Positions 18,555-26,684 of a stretch of DNA of 64,000 nucleotides are shown here, in pieces. Below the pieces are notes generated by a model. The model saw nothing but the letters and a program-made list of their open reading frames with translations, did no database searches and was not told where the DNA came from. The stretch lies in the NCBI GenBank assembly GCA_009841615.1, contig VXLL01000004.1, positions 63,305-127,304 on the forward strand, read 5' to 3'. The stretch's first letter is position 1; each line of letters starts with the position of its first letter. Source of the DNA: Gammaproteobacteria bacterium (lineage in GTDB: Bacteria; Pseudomonadota; Gammaproteobacteria; Pseudomonadales; Azotimanducaceae). The position numbers were made by a program, and so were the translations under genes.

Positions 18555-20092
18555 GTGTCGACAGCTATCTTGAACTGTATTCGACCATGTTTGGTTGGAT
18601 GTTCTATGGTGTTGTTTGGGATGTACTCGTTGCCACTGGCATTGTATATCTACCTTTTCTTGGCATCGTGATTGATTACTGGCGAAAACCGGCGTCAGAA
18701 GCACCTCACAATGTGTCCAGTGGAATATCCTTGCGGAAGATGGAACATGAGCTATTGCTAGCTCTCGTCGTTGTCATTTTTGCGGGGCAGCCTGTTGGTC
18801 TCACACCTTTCATCGCTAATACGTTAAGTTACACACCACCACCAACCGTTAACAATCCCAATCCGCCAACGGTAGATTTTTTCAATTCGCAAAGTACGTT
18901 TGGAACTACTGGATTTGAGGACGCGACCGACACTGTAGATGTTCCAATGTGGTGGTACGCAGTCATTGCATTTTCATCAGGGTTCAACCATGCCGTTGTG
19001 GAAGGGTTACCAAGAGCAAGTGAAATTCGTCATTTATCGCAATTGTCCCGGCTCGCAACGATCGAAGACCCAAGACTAAGGCAAGAAGTATCAGAGTTTT
19101 ACTCTGCGTGTTATGTGCCAGCGCGGTCAAAATTTTTAGACGAACAGCCTTCCTCTAGAGCAGTCAACAATTTACTAAGGCGGTTTGGGCACTCTGATAC
19201 TGACTGGATTGGCTCTCACGTTTATCGAGACATACCAGGATACTATGATTCTTTGCGAGCACGCACGCCTGTGAGTGGGTGGGCATTCGTCCCCAGTAGA
19301 GATATTGAATACGACGTAGCCAATCCGCCTCCAAACGGTCGTCCATATTGCACTCAATGGTGGGGGCACGCCCGACATGGTCTGCGAGCTAAACTCGTCG
19401 ATGCTGCAGACTCTAGTGCTCCGGGTTTCGCTACGCTGTTCTATAACCTTGCGCCGGCACTAGCGACCGAACGCCAGCTCGATTTGATAGCGCGCACGGT
19501 CCTTCTTCACACCCCAAGAAATTGGACCAGCAACGATTTATCTGCCGGAAATCAATCCACTACTGGGTTGCTCGGTCAGATTGAAAGTTTTGCAAAAGGC
19601 TTGTTATATCTTGTGGGTGCGTTTTCTACCGCCGCGGTCTTCACTGTGATAGTTACTGGACTGATCGCGATTGCTCCGATGATTCAAGCAATGATCCTAT
19701 TCGGAATCTATTCGCTTCTTCCGTTAATCGTCGTGTTTTCTCGGTATTCCTTCACGATCATGATTACTGGCGCACTGGCTATATTTGGGGTGAAATTTTG
19801 GACCGTGCTCTGGTATCTTGCGCAGTGGATTGACCAGAACATGTTCACTGCAATGTACCCCGACACCAACCTTTTGTTCGAGGTATTAACGAATTCGGGG
19901 GAACACACAACCAAACGCGTGTTGCTCAACGTCATTACTTCATGCCTATACATTGGGTTGCCTCTGTTGTGGAGTTCAATGTTGGGTTGGACTGGGTTTG
20001 CAATCGGGCAATCTTTAGACCGAGTGACTTCGCCGTTTGGACAACACACTCGAGGCGAGCCCCGTCGGATTGGATCTCTTCGCTTAAAGTAG
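18551..20092 (+). CDS. TraG N-terminal-type conjugal transfer membrane protein
   Basis: 513 residues from a GTG overlapping the previous stop. N-terminal membrane segments (YSTMFGWMFYGVVWDVLVAT, IVYLPFLGIVIDYW) carry the motif typical of ICE TraG-like proteins. A periplasmic loop follows (FVPSRDIEYDVANPPPNGRP, PYCTQWWGHARHGLRAKLVD), and four or more hydrophobic segments lie near the C-terminus (FTVIVTGLIAIAPMIQAM, LPLIVVFSRYSFTIMITG). In F-type systems TraG acts in mating-pair stabilisation. It is of typical length for the ICE version, which lacks the long C-terminal domain of F TraG. It is the last conjugation gene before the integrase, 5 bp away. Confidence 0.83.
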   Translation: MSVDSYLELYSTMFGWMFYGVVWDVLVATGIVYLPFLGIVIDYWRKPASEAPHNVSSGISLRKMEHELLLALVVVIFAGQPVGLTPFIANTLSYTPPPTVNNPNPPTVDFFNSQSTFGTTGFEDATDTVDVPMWWYAVIAFSSGFNHAVVEGLPRASEIRHLSQLSRLATIEDPRLRQEVSEFYSACYVPARSKFLDEQPSSRAVNNLLRRFGHSDTDWIGSHVYRDIPGYYDSLRARTPVSGWAFVPSRDIEYDVANPPPNGRPYCTQWWGHARHGLRAKLVDAADSSAPGFATLFYNLAPALATERQLDLIARTVLLHTPRNWTSNDLSAGNQSTTGLLGQIESFAKGLLYLVGAFSTAAVFTVIVTGLIAIAPMIQAMILFGIYSLLPLIVVFSRYSFTIMITGALAIFGVKFWTVLWYLAQWIDQNMFTAMYPDTNLLFEVLTNSGEHTTKRVLLNVITSCLYIGLPLLWSSMLGWTGFAIGQSLDRVTSPFGQHTRGEPRRIGSLRLK

Positions 20093-20097
20093 CCTAC

Positions 20098-20964
20098 TTG
20101 AAGCGTCTGGAGTATCAACTTAAACAACTCGTTTACCACAATCGAGACGGAAGTTTCACGACCCAGGCAAATCGAAAAAAGCATTTAAAACGGTTTGCGC
20201 GCGAACTACGTATGTTGGGGTACAACCAGATGCACGTTCGTTCCTTAAAACTCAAGCACGTTCATGCACTCATCAAGCATTGGCAAGGAGCCGGAAGCTC
20301 AATCGGTACCCAAAAGAACGCATTAGCACACCTACGATGGTGGGCACGTAAGATCGGAAAAGACGAGATGATTCCTAAGTCCAACAATGAACTCTTGATT
20401 GGCAAACGGAAATTGATACCAGCGGTATCCAAGGCTCAGTATCTCACGAGAACTGAACTGAAGTTGGTTTCGAACGAGTATATGCGTTTGAGCATAGAGT
20501 TGCAGCAACAGTTTGGACTTCGTCAGGAGGAAAGTCTGAAGTTCCGGCCCTCCTATGCTGATAAGGGGTCCCACATTGAACTCAAGGGTTCTTGGACGAA
20601 GGGTGGTCGGAAGCGTTCAATTCCAGTGGTTACGTTTGATCAACGCGATCTGATCGACCGAATCCATGCAATCGTGGGTCAAGGATCGTTAATCCCAGTA
20701 CAGTATTCGCTAAAACAGTGGAAGAAAAAATATGAACGAGTATTGGGAATTCTTCGGTTTAAAAATTTACACGGATTAAGACACGGATATGCTCAGCGCC
20801 GCTATCGCGATCTTGCAGGGTTTGAGTCAGTATTTGCTGGAGGTCCGAAGAGGAGAGCACTAGATTCAAATCAACAAGTGATCGATGTACAAGCGCGACT
20901 GCAAGTGAGTCAGGAACTCGGACACAACCGAATAGAAATAACTGATGTGTACTTAGGCCGCTAG
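20098..20964 (+). CDS. Tyrosine recombinase/integrase of the conjugative element
   Basis: Start set at the TTG at 20098 (MKRLEYQLKQL...), 5 bp after the TraG-like stop, because this is the N-terminus I recognise from the family; further upstream the frame lies inside the TraG-like gene. 288 residues. An N-terminal SAM-like core-binding domain (LKLKHVHALIKHWQGAGSS, NALAHLRWWARKIGK) precedes the catalytic domain: arginine in FGLRQEES, HxxR in LHGLRHGYAQ, a later histidine in QELGHNRIEI and the tyrosine nucleophile in DVYLGR at the very end. All key residues are present, so it may be active. This family (Integrase_1) is common in ICEs of pseudomonads and relatives. No attachment site was found. 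Confidence 0.87.
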   Translation: MKRLEYQLKQLVYHNRDGSFTTQANRKKHLKRFARELRMLGYNQMHVRSLKLKHVHALIKHWQGAGSSIGTQKNALAHLRWWARKIGKDEMIPKSNNELLIGKRKLIPAVSKAQYLTRTELKLVSNEYMRLSIELQQQFGLRQEESLKFRPSYADKGSHIELKGSWTKGGRKRSIPVVTFDQRDLIDRIHAIVGQGSLIPVQYSLKQWKKKYERVLGILRFKNLHGLRHGYAQRRYRDLAGFESVFAGGPKRRALDSNQQVIDVQARLQVSQELGHNRIEITDVYLGR

Positions 20965-21147
20965 CTCTCTTTGTTCAATGTAGGGACTAAGATAGTCCTC
21001 GGTTTCTTGGACGTTGTGGCGCGACTCAGAAATCCTAAATTTGGTTCTATAAGGGAAGATGGTCGATATCATTCTGTCAACTCTCAAGCCAATGAACAAT
21101 CATTAGTTCTGAGTTTCGGCTTGTACTACGTTGAAGGAGGATTTATC

Positions 21148-22708
21148 TTAGGATTTCCAGTAGCGCGACGTAGATTTTCCCTCTAATTTAGCGATCAGGT
21201 ATTCTTGCCCTCTGGCCCCTTTGATTCGATTGCAGTTCGAACAAAGTAACTGTAAATTCTCTATATGGTCGGATCCGCCCGATTGACGAGCAACTATGTG
21301 GTCTACTTCAAAGTGTTGTATGGCAAAATGTTCTCCACATCCATTGCAGTATCCTTCTTGTTCCCCGTACAACTTTCTTTTATTCGCGAGTGAACTGTAT
21401 AGAGCGAGTGGACCCAAATCGGTGCGCTTAGGTATGTCAGTTCTTGCTACTATTTCTTCAAATAGTCCTTGATCTTTTTGAATTCGAACCGAAACCAGTT
21501 CCACTGCTATGGACGAGATGTCGATTCCCACCCAATTACGATTAATTCGATCGGCAGCAACCATCGCTGTTGCACAACCGCAAAAAAGATCAAAAACGGT
21601 ATCGCCTTCCGACGAACTTGCACGAATTATGCGATCGAGAAGGGCTAACGGTTTTTGGGTTGGATAGTCAGTTAATTCCTGGGATTTATATACTTAGGTT
21701 GAACATCCAAAATATATTTATTGACAGGTCGTCGAAGTCACCAAAGTGAACGCTTCTCGCTGTCCAGACGCCCCAATCCCAGAGGCCATACTGGTATTAT
21801 ACACATGTATTCAACCCAAATATGTAATTCCCTAATTACTCGCCTTCGGGTGGCTCTATATCAGACCAAAGGTTACCGATTTTTACACCGACGTTTGGGT
21901 CGTAAAACCTACGTCGTTCCATCTTCCCATCTTTCCTGATCACTACTTTCCCAAGTTGATATTCCTCTTTTAACTTCTCCTTCGACACTCTCCAACCCGA
22001 TGGGTGTGGATTGGTAACGCCTCGCCAGGTATAGCACAGGTTCGGGCGATCACCCATGTTCCTACTTCGAAAATGAGCTACGGTTGTTTATCGACGTCCT
22101 TGATTGTCCACTTTGGGAAATCTCGCACGGGCTTCCTGTTCACTCAGTTGTCTGAACGGAGCAACCCTTGTGTTAAGTCCACCGGTGTAAAACAGAATGT
22201 TATCGTTATGCACTCCCCATGTCTTTGGTTGATGCTGACTACCTTTCGCTCGTCCATACCGACGTTGCCACACTATTTCGTTTCGAAAGTTTCTGTGACC
22301 AAATATCGCGTCCATGAGCAGTTTTAAGTAGTGGCTCATAGTAGGGTCGCAGTGAAGATAAAGACTTCCGGTGGGTTTTAGTAATCTCTTCAATTCGAGC
22401 AATCTAACTGTCATATAGATTAGATATGACTTATTGCTCTGAGTGATCGCAGATCTCAGAATATGGTTTATTACTTTGTGTTTTGCTTCGATTAGGTCAA
22501 TCCAGGTAAGGTCTACGTCTTGAAGGGACCAGGTGTCTTTGAAGGCTGCACCAACTGCCTTACTGCCTAGGGGTGCAGCATAATCTGCTTTGGAATTGAA
22601 CGGAGGATCTAGGTAAACGAGGTCTATCGAATGTGAGTTCATGCCTCGCATTACAGGTAGATTATCACCGGTCCAAATGGTCTTGTTTACCCAGTTTGGC
22701 GTAGTCAT
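21148..22708 (-). pseudogene. DNA methyltransferase with C-terminal HNH domain, broken by a stop codon and a MITE
   Basis: Read on the minus strand from ATG 22708. The N-terminal part has IWTGDNLPVMRGM, the catalytic DLVYLDPPFNS, GSLYLHCDPTMSHYLK and NEIVWQRRYGRAKGS. An in-frame TAA at 22088-22090 ends this part; the same frame continues with LCYTWRGVTNPHPSGW to NLWSDIEPPEGE. A 152-bp insertion (21681-21832) then splits the gene. Beyond it the reading resumes with ELTDYPTQKPLALLDRII, the SAM-site VFDLFCGCATA, WVGIDIS, RTDIPKRTDLG and an HNH/zinc module (YCNGCGEHF, FEVDHIVARQSGG, LLCSNCNRIKG). This fusion is known from phages and ICEs. With one stop and one insertion it should make no full-length enzyme. 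Confidence 0.88.
21681..21832. mobile_element. 152-bp MITE inserted in the methyltransferase-HNH gene
   Basis: The terminal inverted repeats start with GGG and are 25 bp long with 20 matches: left GGGATTTATATACTTAGGTT onward from 21681, right (reverse complement) GGGAATTACATATTTGGGTT onward from 21832. The flanks are TAATTCCT (21673-21680) and TAATTACT (21833-21840), an 8-bp target duplication with one mismatch. Removing the element and one flank copy joins the host gene in frame (GGC GAG GAA TTA ACT GAC TAT on the minus strand). The interior has no coding capacity, so it needs a transposase in trans. GGG ends and 8-bp duplications fit IS1595-like elements, but that is unverified. Confidence 0.88.
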
Positions 22709-22961
22709 TGAAGGAAGTCCACAATCATGGACGTTACCTCACTCCATGATTTGTTAATGTTGTTCAATCCTTGGTTGATCAGAAAGTTAGCTTAACAAAA
22801 CTCTTATATCGTAATGATTTAGATGCGAACACGAATAGAAAGTTTGGCCGTGCTTCATAATAAGCGATTTACAACCGGGAGAGAATATTTCAGTTTGCGG
22901 GTGAATTTGAAGAAAAGCCGATCTCTAGAATTTCGATTTTCCCATTCCGACACAAACCCAC

Positions 22962-23987
22962 ATGGATCGAAAATTAAGTAAAGCTCTCGCGGAATCATTT
23001 AAGAGATTTGACGTCCAGCAGAGAGTCGACCGTCTCGCGAGTTGGCAAGCTAGAGCCTCGGATGCATCACAAACTAACTACGATCATGCTATAACGGTAA
23101 ACGACTTTTACGATCTCTCAACGGAATTGGCTAGATGGGGATGGCACGAATCGTTTCATTTCGCTCCTCTGAAAGAAGGAGAGTCTTTGAACGAGGCGAT
23201 CATACGTCATGAGCGATCGATGATGAACAAGCTGCAATTAGACTCCACAAAAACAGTACTGGATGTTGGTTGTGGAATTGGTGGCCCCATGCGGCACGTA
23301 GCGCGTACGACTGGTGCACAAGTACTAGGTATAAATATCAATGAGCATCAGATCAAAGTAGGGCAAGAGTTGAACCAAGCAGCTAAACTTGATCATTTAG
23401 CAGATTTTGTGCAATGTGATTTCATGGATTTGGGCGTGCTCGAACCTGATTCCTTTGATGCAGCCTATGCAATAGAGTCTACCGCTCATGCCCCAGACAA
23501 GCCCGGGGCTTACGAACAGATTTATCGCGTGTTGAAGCCTGGTGCTTACCTTTGGGGTCAAGAGACCATATTAACTGATAAATTTCGTGCAGAGAATGCG
23601 GAACACCAAAGAATCAAACGTCAATTAATGAACACCATGGCACTTTACGAGATTGGTTCGATCTCAGAGGTTAAGGGAGCACTTGAGAGAGTAGGGTTTA
23701 GAGTAGATGAGTGCGAAGATCTTGGACGGCCAAGTCCCGACTCTGTTCCGTGGTATATACCACTCACCGGTAAGGGGCAGTTCTTCCATGCATCTAGGAC
23801 CAGTCCTGTTCGACGCGCCTACACGTTGATGACACTCCGAATGGCAGAGGCTTTCCGTCTCGTTCCTAAAGGCACAGCAGCCGCAACCAAATTGACTGCC
23901 GCAGTCGCTGATGCGAGTATTGAAGGAGGTAGAGCCGGGATCTTTTCAGTACTTGGTTGTTTTCTCGCACAAAAACCAGCAACTTAA
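22962..23987 (+). CDS. Sterol C-24 methyltransferase (Erg6/SMT-like)
   Basis: 341 residues. It matches eukaryotic Erg6 along its length: FYDLSTELARWGWHESFHFA corresponds to the SMT region I (YEYGWGxSFHF), LDVGCGIGGPMRHVAR is the SAM motif, YAIESTAHAPD matches yeast YAIEATCHAP, IYRVLKPGAYLWGQE follows, and VPWYIPLTG with a C-terminal GRAGIFSVLGCFLAQKP corresponds to the Sterol_MT_C domain. The family transfers a methyl group from SAM to C-24 of the sterol side chain. Bacterial homologues are rare and known mainly from uncultured lineages. It is a single gene, divergent from the methyltransferase pseudogene, with no sterol cyclase nearby. The start is ATG without a clear ribosome site. The sterol substrate and position remain inference. 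Confidence 0.85.
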   Translation: MDRKLSKALAESFKRFDVQQRVDRLASWQARASDASQTNYDHAITVNDFYDLSTELARWGWHESFHFAPLKEGESLNEAIIRHERSMMNKLQLDSTKTVLDVGCGIGGPMRHVARTTGAQVLGININEHQIKVGQELNQAAKLDHLADFVQCDFMDLGVLEPDSFDAAYAIESTAHAPDKPGAYEQIYRVLKPGAYLWGQETILTDKFRAENAEHQRIKRQLMNTMALYEIGSISEVKGALERVGFRVDECEDLGRPSPDSVPWYIPLTGKGQFFHASRTSPVRRAYTLMTLRMAEAFRLVPKGTAAATKLTAAVADASIEGGRAGIFSVLGCFLAQKPAT

Positions 23988-24081
23988 AACATACAGTCAA
24001 AAACGATGAGGATAATAGTCGATGAAATCCTAGTCGTTCAGTAGAAACGACGAAAATACGTAACCATTGAGATGACACTAA

Positions 24082-24534
24082 ATGAAGAAATTGAGATCTT
24101 TATTCGCTATAGGAATTGCTGCTTGGTTAGCCGTAATTGCAATATGGATTTTCGTTCCAGAAACAGACTTCGACCAACTAGAGGGCGAATTGCTGGACTC
24201 CGTTAGATATGATGGACTTACGATCAAGTGTATCCCAACCGATGAGACTGTAACACATCAGTACCCAATTGGAAAGTATTCTGCTGAAGACATTGAAATT
24301 GTCTCGACTAGCGAACAAGAATTTATCGTATTTGAATGCACAGCCAAGGAACCATACACCGGGAAAACCTACCCAATAAACATCGAAGTTACCGCTGGCG
24401 CGGATCTCTATTTGTATTGGAACACATGCAATGTTGACGGGCTAATCATGAGCGCTTCGGTGGTATTCTATAACTCAAAGCCCGACATCGTTATCGAGGA
24501 AACACTCGAGTGTCTGGACGAGCTTTCGACCTAG
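24082..24534 (+). CDS. Membrane-anchored protein of unknown function
   Basis: 150 residues. One N-terminal membrane segment (SLFAIGIAAWLAVIAIWIFV) precedes an exported domain with four cysteines (LTIKCIPTDE, VFECTAKEP, YWNTCNVDG, TLECLDE), likely two disulfides. I do not recognise the family. It is 94 bp downstream of the sterol methyltransferase on the same strand and could share its transcript, but nothing else ties it to sterols. Confidence 0.68.
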   Translation: MKKLRSLFAIGIAAWLAVIAIWIFVPETDFDQLEGELLDSVRYDGLTIKCIPTDETVTHQYPIGKYSAEDIEIVSTSEQEFIVFECTAKEPYTGKTYPINIEVTAGADLYLYWNTCNVDGLIMSASVVFYNSKPDIVIEETLECLDELST

Positions 24535-24619
24535 CTCTTACACCACTCATTCGTTGAGTATCAGGTCGACGACAGAGTGTCTAAGTAGATCGACGGACTT
24601 CTCAATCAATAAACATTGA

Positions 24620-26572
24620 CTACTGGGAAGGAGCTCTATAGCGTCGAAATCGACCGTCTAATATCATCATTTGAAAATTCTTTTGCATCTCCTTTCTTTC
24701 GTCTTCGGTCATGTTTTCTATATTGTTCATTAATGCAAATTGTGCCGATTCCGATCCGCGTCTCCCTGTCTCAGAGTTGTAGTCTGAAGGTAGAAATTGC
24801 TTTACGTATGACACTTGTTCCTTTGTCAACACATTCCGTCCAACATTAAACCTAATGAGATCCATGGCTGCGTTGTACTGTGCGTCAGTGGAAGGGAGAT
24901 CTTCCAGCTTAGAGACCAATGATTTTGGATCGGAGTAAGCCCATTCATTGATAACCAGATTGTAGTACAAATTTCGACTCTCTTCTGGCACTTGTTGAGC
25001 CAATGCTAAAGCTCGATCAGTGTCATTGTTACCAACTAGAGCTTTGCCCAAGGCTACAGCACCGAAACTCTTAGTGTAGCCTTCTCGTACCTGCGCAAGC
25101 ATACTCATCGCTAGTTCGATATCGGTTTGTGCTACTTCCGCGATGACGGTGGCCTCCAAACCGAGTCCCATTGAGTCAAAGGGTTGATCAAGAGCCGTTT
25201 GTAACGCAAGCTCTGGATTTTCTGCAGCGAGTTTTCGAAGTACAGTGTTGAGTACTTGGTTTCGCAAAGATTCAGTTGAAAAAGATTCGGCTAACGCCCA
25301 ATTCAACGCTTCTAGAACGTTCTTGTCAGCCCAGTGAATAGCAATTTCCATCTTAAGTTCGTCCTTCAAAAATTCGTCCGAGACTGTCTCCAAATACGAT
25401 ATCGTATCTTCAGGTACGGTCCTCGCGAGCTTACGAAGGGCTTTCTCCTCGGCGTGGGCACGTAGGTTGTCGGGAATGAGATCAAAATTCTCAAACAATT
25501 CTTTGGGATCGTAGTTAGCCCAAGCGGTTACAAAGTGTTCGAGCATCTGACGGCGTGCTCTTTGTGATTCAATTAAGGAAATTGATTCCAATGCTTCTTT
25601 AGGACCTACACTCGCCCAAGCACTAGCGATAGTTTCCATCGCGAGTTCACGTAATTCGCCTTTAAAATTCAAAACTTGCTGCATCGTCGAGTGCGGATCG
25701 GTCAGTATGGCTTGCTGAAGTACAGAACCTAACACTACCTTCTTCAGAATGGAATCTTTCAAAGATTGATCGATTTGTGCAATCGCTTCTAAACCTGCTT
25801 GGTCCACCCAAGTATGTGCAACTCGAATGAGTGCTTCGGTCTGTGCCACATTTGATTGGTCGTCAGTGAATAATTGTTCCCACTCATCCGAAAAAGACGT
25901 GGCGACAATACCTTGTTCAAGCTCGCTCAAGTCAATCTGAAGTTCAAGAGCTATTGCTTCTTTCTCGGTACTTGAGAGTTCGTGTTGAGATGCAAGTATT
26001 CCTTGAATTGCGGCGTACTTTCTAGACTGATCGAGAGTGTTTGCTTGGTCGATTGCTCCATCCAAATCTAATTTAGACCACTCGGTGAATACGCTAGCAA
26101 TCAATGGATTGTGGCGATCACTTGACAAGTTATCAATAGTGGACAATGCTAATTTAGGGTCTATATTCGTGAAGCGTTGCACGATAGCGGTTTGCGTAGT
26201 GTGTTGTAATGACTCCGATCCAATATTCTCAGATTGTTCGAGTAGCTGAGCCAACAAATTCGTGTCGGCAGAGAACAACAAGCTATACAGAGCTTCAGTT
26301 CTCTCAAAAGCACTGGGTGCCTGATTCAAAAACTTGAGAAGACCTAAGTCTGTTTCGCGATTACGTGAACTAGTTGAACGAGAACTCTTGAGTTCAGTCT
26401 GAGAGCCATTCGCATCCGTGATCGATATTTCATTCGAGAAGTCCTCAATGTTGGAGTCACTCTTCATCGAATTGAGTCCAAAAAGGACACCCAGAGTGGC
26501 TGCGATTCCCAAGACACTCCCGGTTGTGACCAATATGATGGTACGATTTCGATTTGTTTTTATTGAACTCAT
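24620..26572 (-). CDS. Membrane-anchored helical-repeat protein, paralogue 1
   Basis: 650 residues. A short cytoplasmic tail and one membrane segment (IILVTTGSVLGIAATLGVLF) are followed by a long exported region of about 30-36-residue helical repeats, many with a tryptophan and a DP or similar pair (VFTEWSKLDLDGAID, AWASVGPKEALESI, AWANYDPKELFENF, IHWADKNVLEALNWAL, EWAYSDPKSLVSKLEDLP). This is a HEAT/TPR-like solenoid, suited to protein binding. The C-terminus is polar. It sits 112 bp downstream of a clear paralogue on the same strand, probably one operon. The ATG has a GAGAGCGAG ribosome site. Function unknown. Confidence 0.78.
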   Translation of the reverse strand: MSSIKTNRNRTIILVTTGSVLGIAATLGVLFGLNSMKSDSNIEDFSNEISITDANGSQTELKSSRSTSSRNRETDLGLLKFLNQAPSAFERTEALYSLLFSADTNLLAQLLEQSENIGSESLQHTTQTAIVQRFTNIDPKLALSTIDNLSSDRHNPLIASVFTEWSKLDLDGAIDQANTLDQSRKYAAIQGILASQHELSSTEKEAIALELQIDLSELEQGIVATSFSDEWEQLFTDDQSNVAQTEALIRVAHTWVDQAGLEAIAQIDQSLKDSILKKVVLGSVLQQAILTDPHSTMQQVLNFKGELRELAMETIASAWASVGPKEALESISLIESQRARRQMLEHFVTAWANYDPKELFENFDLIPDNLRAHAEEKALRKLARTVPEDTISYLETVSDEFLKDELKMEIAIHWADKNVLEALNWALAESFSTESLRNQVLNTVLRKLAAENPELALQTALDQPFDSMGLGLEATVIAEVAQTDIELAMSMLAQVREGYTKSFGAVALGKALVGNNDTDRALALAQQVPEESRNLYYNLVINEWAYSDPKSLVSKLEDLPSTDAQYNAAMDLIRFNVGRNVLTKEQVSYVKQFLPSDYNSETGRRGSESAQFALMNNIENMTEDERKEMQKNFQMMILDGRFRRYRAPSQ

Positions 26573-26684
26573 CTCTCGCTCTCCGATTTCACACTAAGGT
26601 GAACGCTTAGTTGCCCATACTTGGAAGGAAATTTGAGAACCAACTGCAATTCTTGGCTCAGATACTGAAAAAGCTGCGTGAGTC

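Larger units (their letters stand above)
15843..20964 (+). mobile_element. Remnant of an integrative conjugative element (tail of the T4SS block plus integrase)
   Basis: Four tightly overlapping conjugation genes (TraU-like PFL_4710 type, PFL_4711 type, a small membrane protein, TraG N-terminal type) lead directly into a tyrosine recombinase. A complete element of this class carries over twenty conjugation genes, a relaxase and a coupling protein; none of those is here. To the left lies a strong terminator and an unrelated barrel gene, so the element is truncated. I could not identify attachment sites or a tRNA target. The decayed methyltransferase-HNH gene to 22708 may belong to the same element. 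Confidence 0.65.

Noticed and set aside
20971-21186. 71-codon frame just after the integrase
   Set aside because: Composition is not convincing, there is no ribosome site, and it overlaps the end of the methyltransferase-HNH pseudogene.
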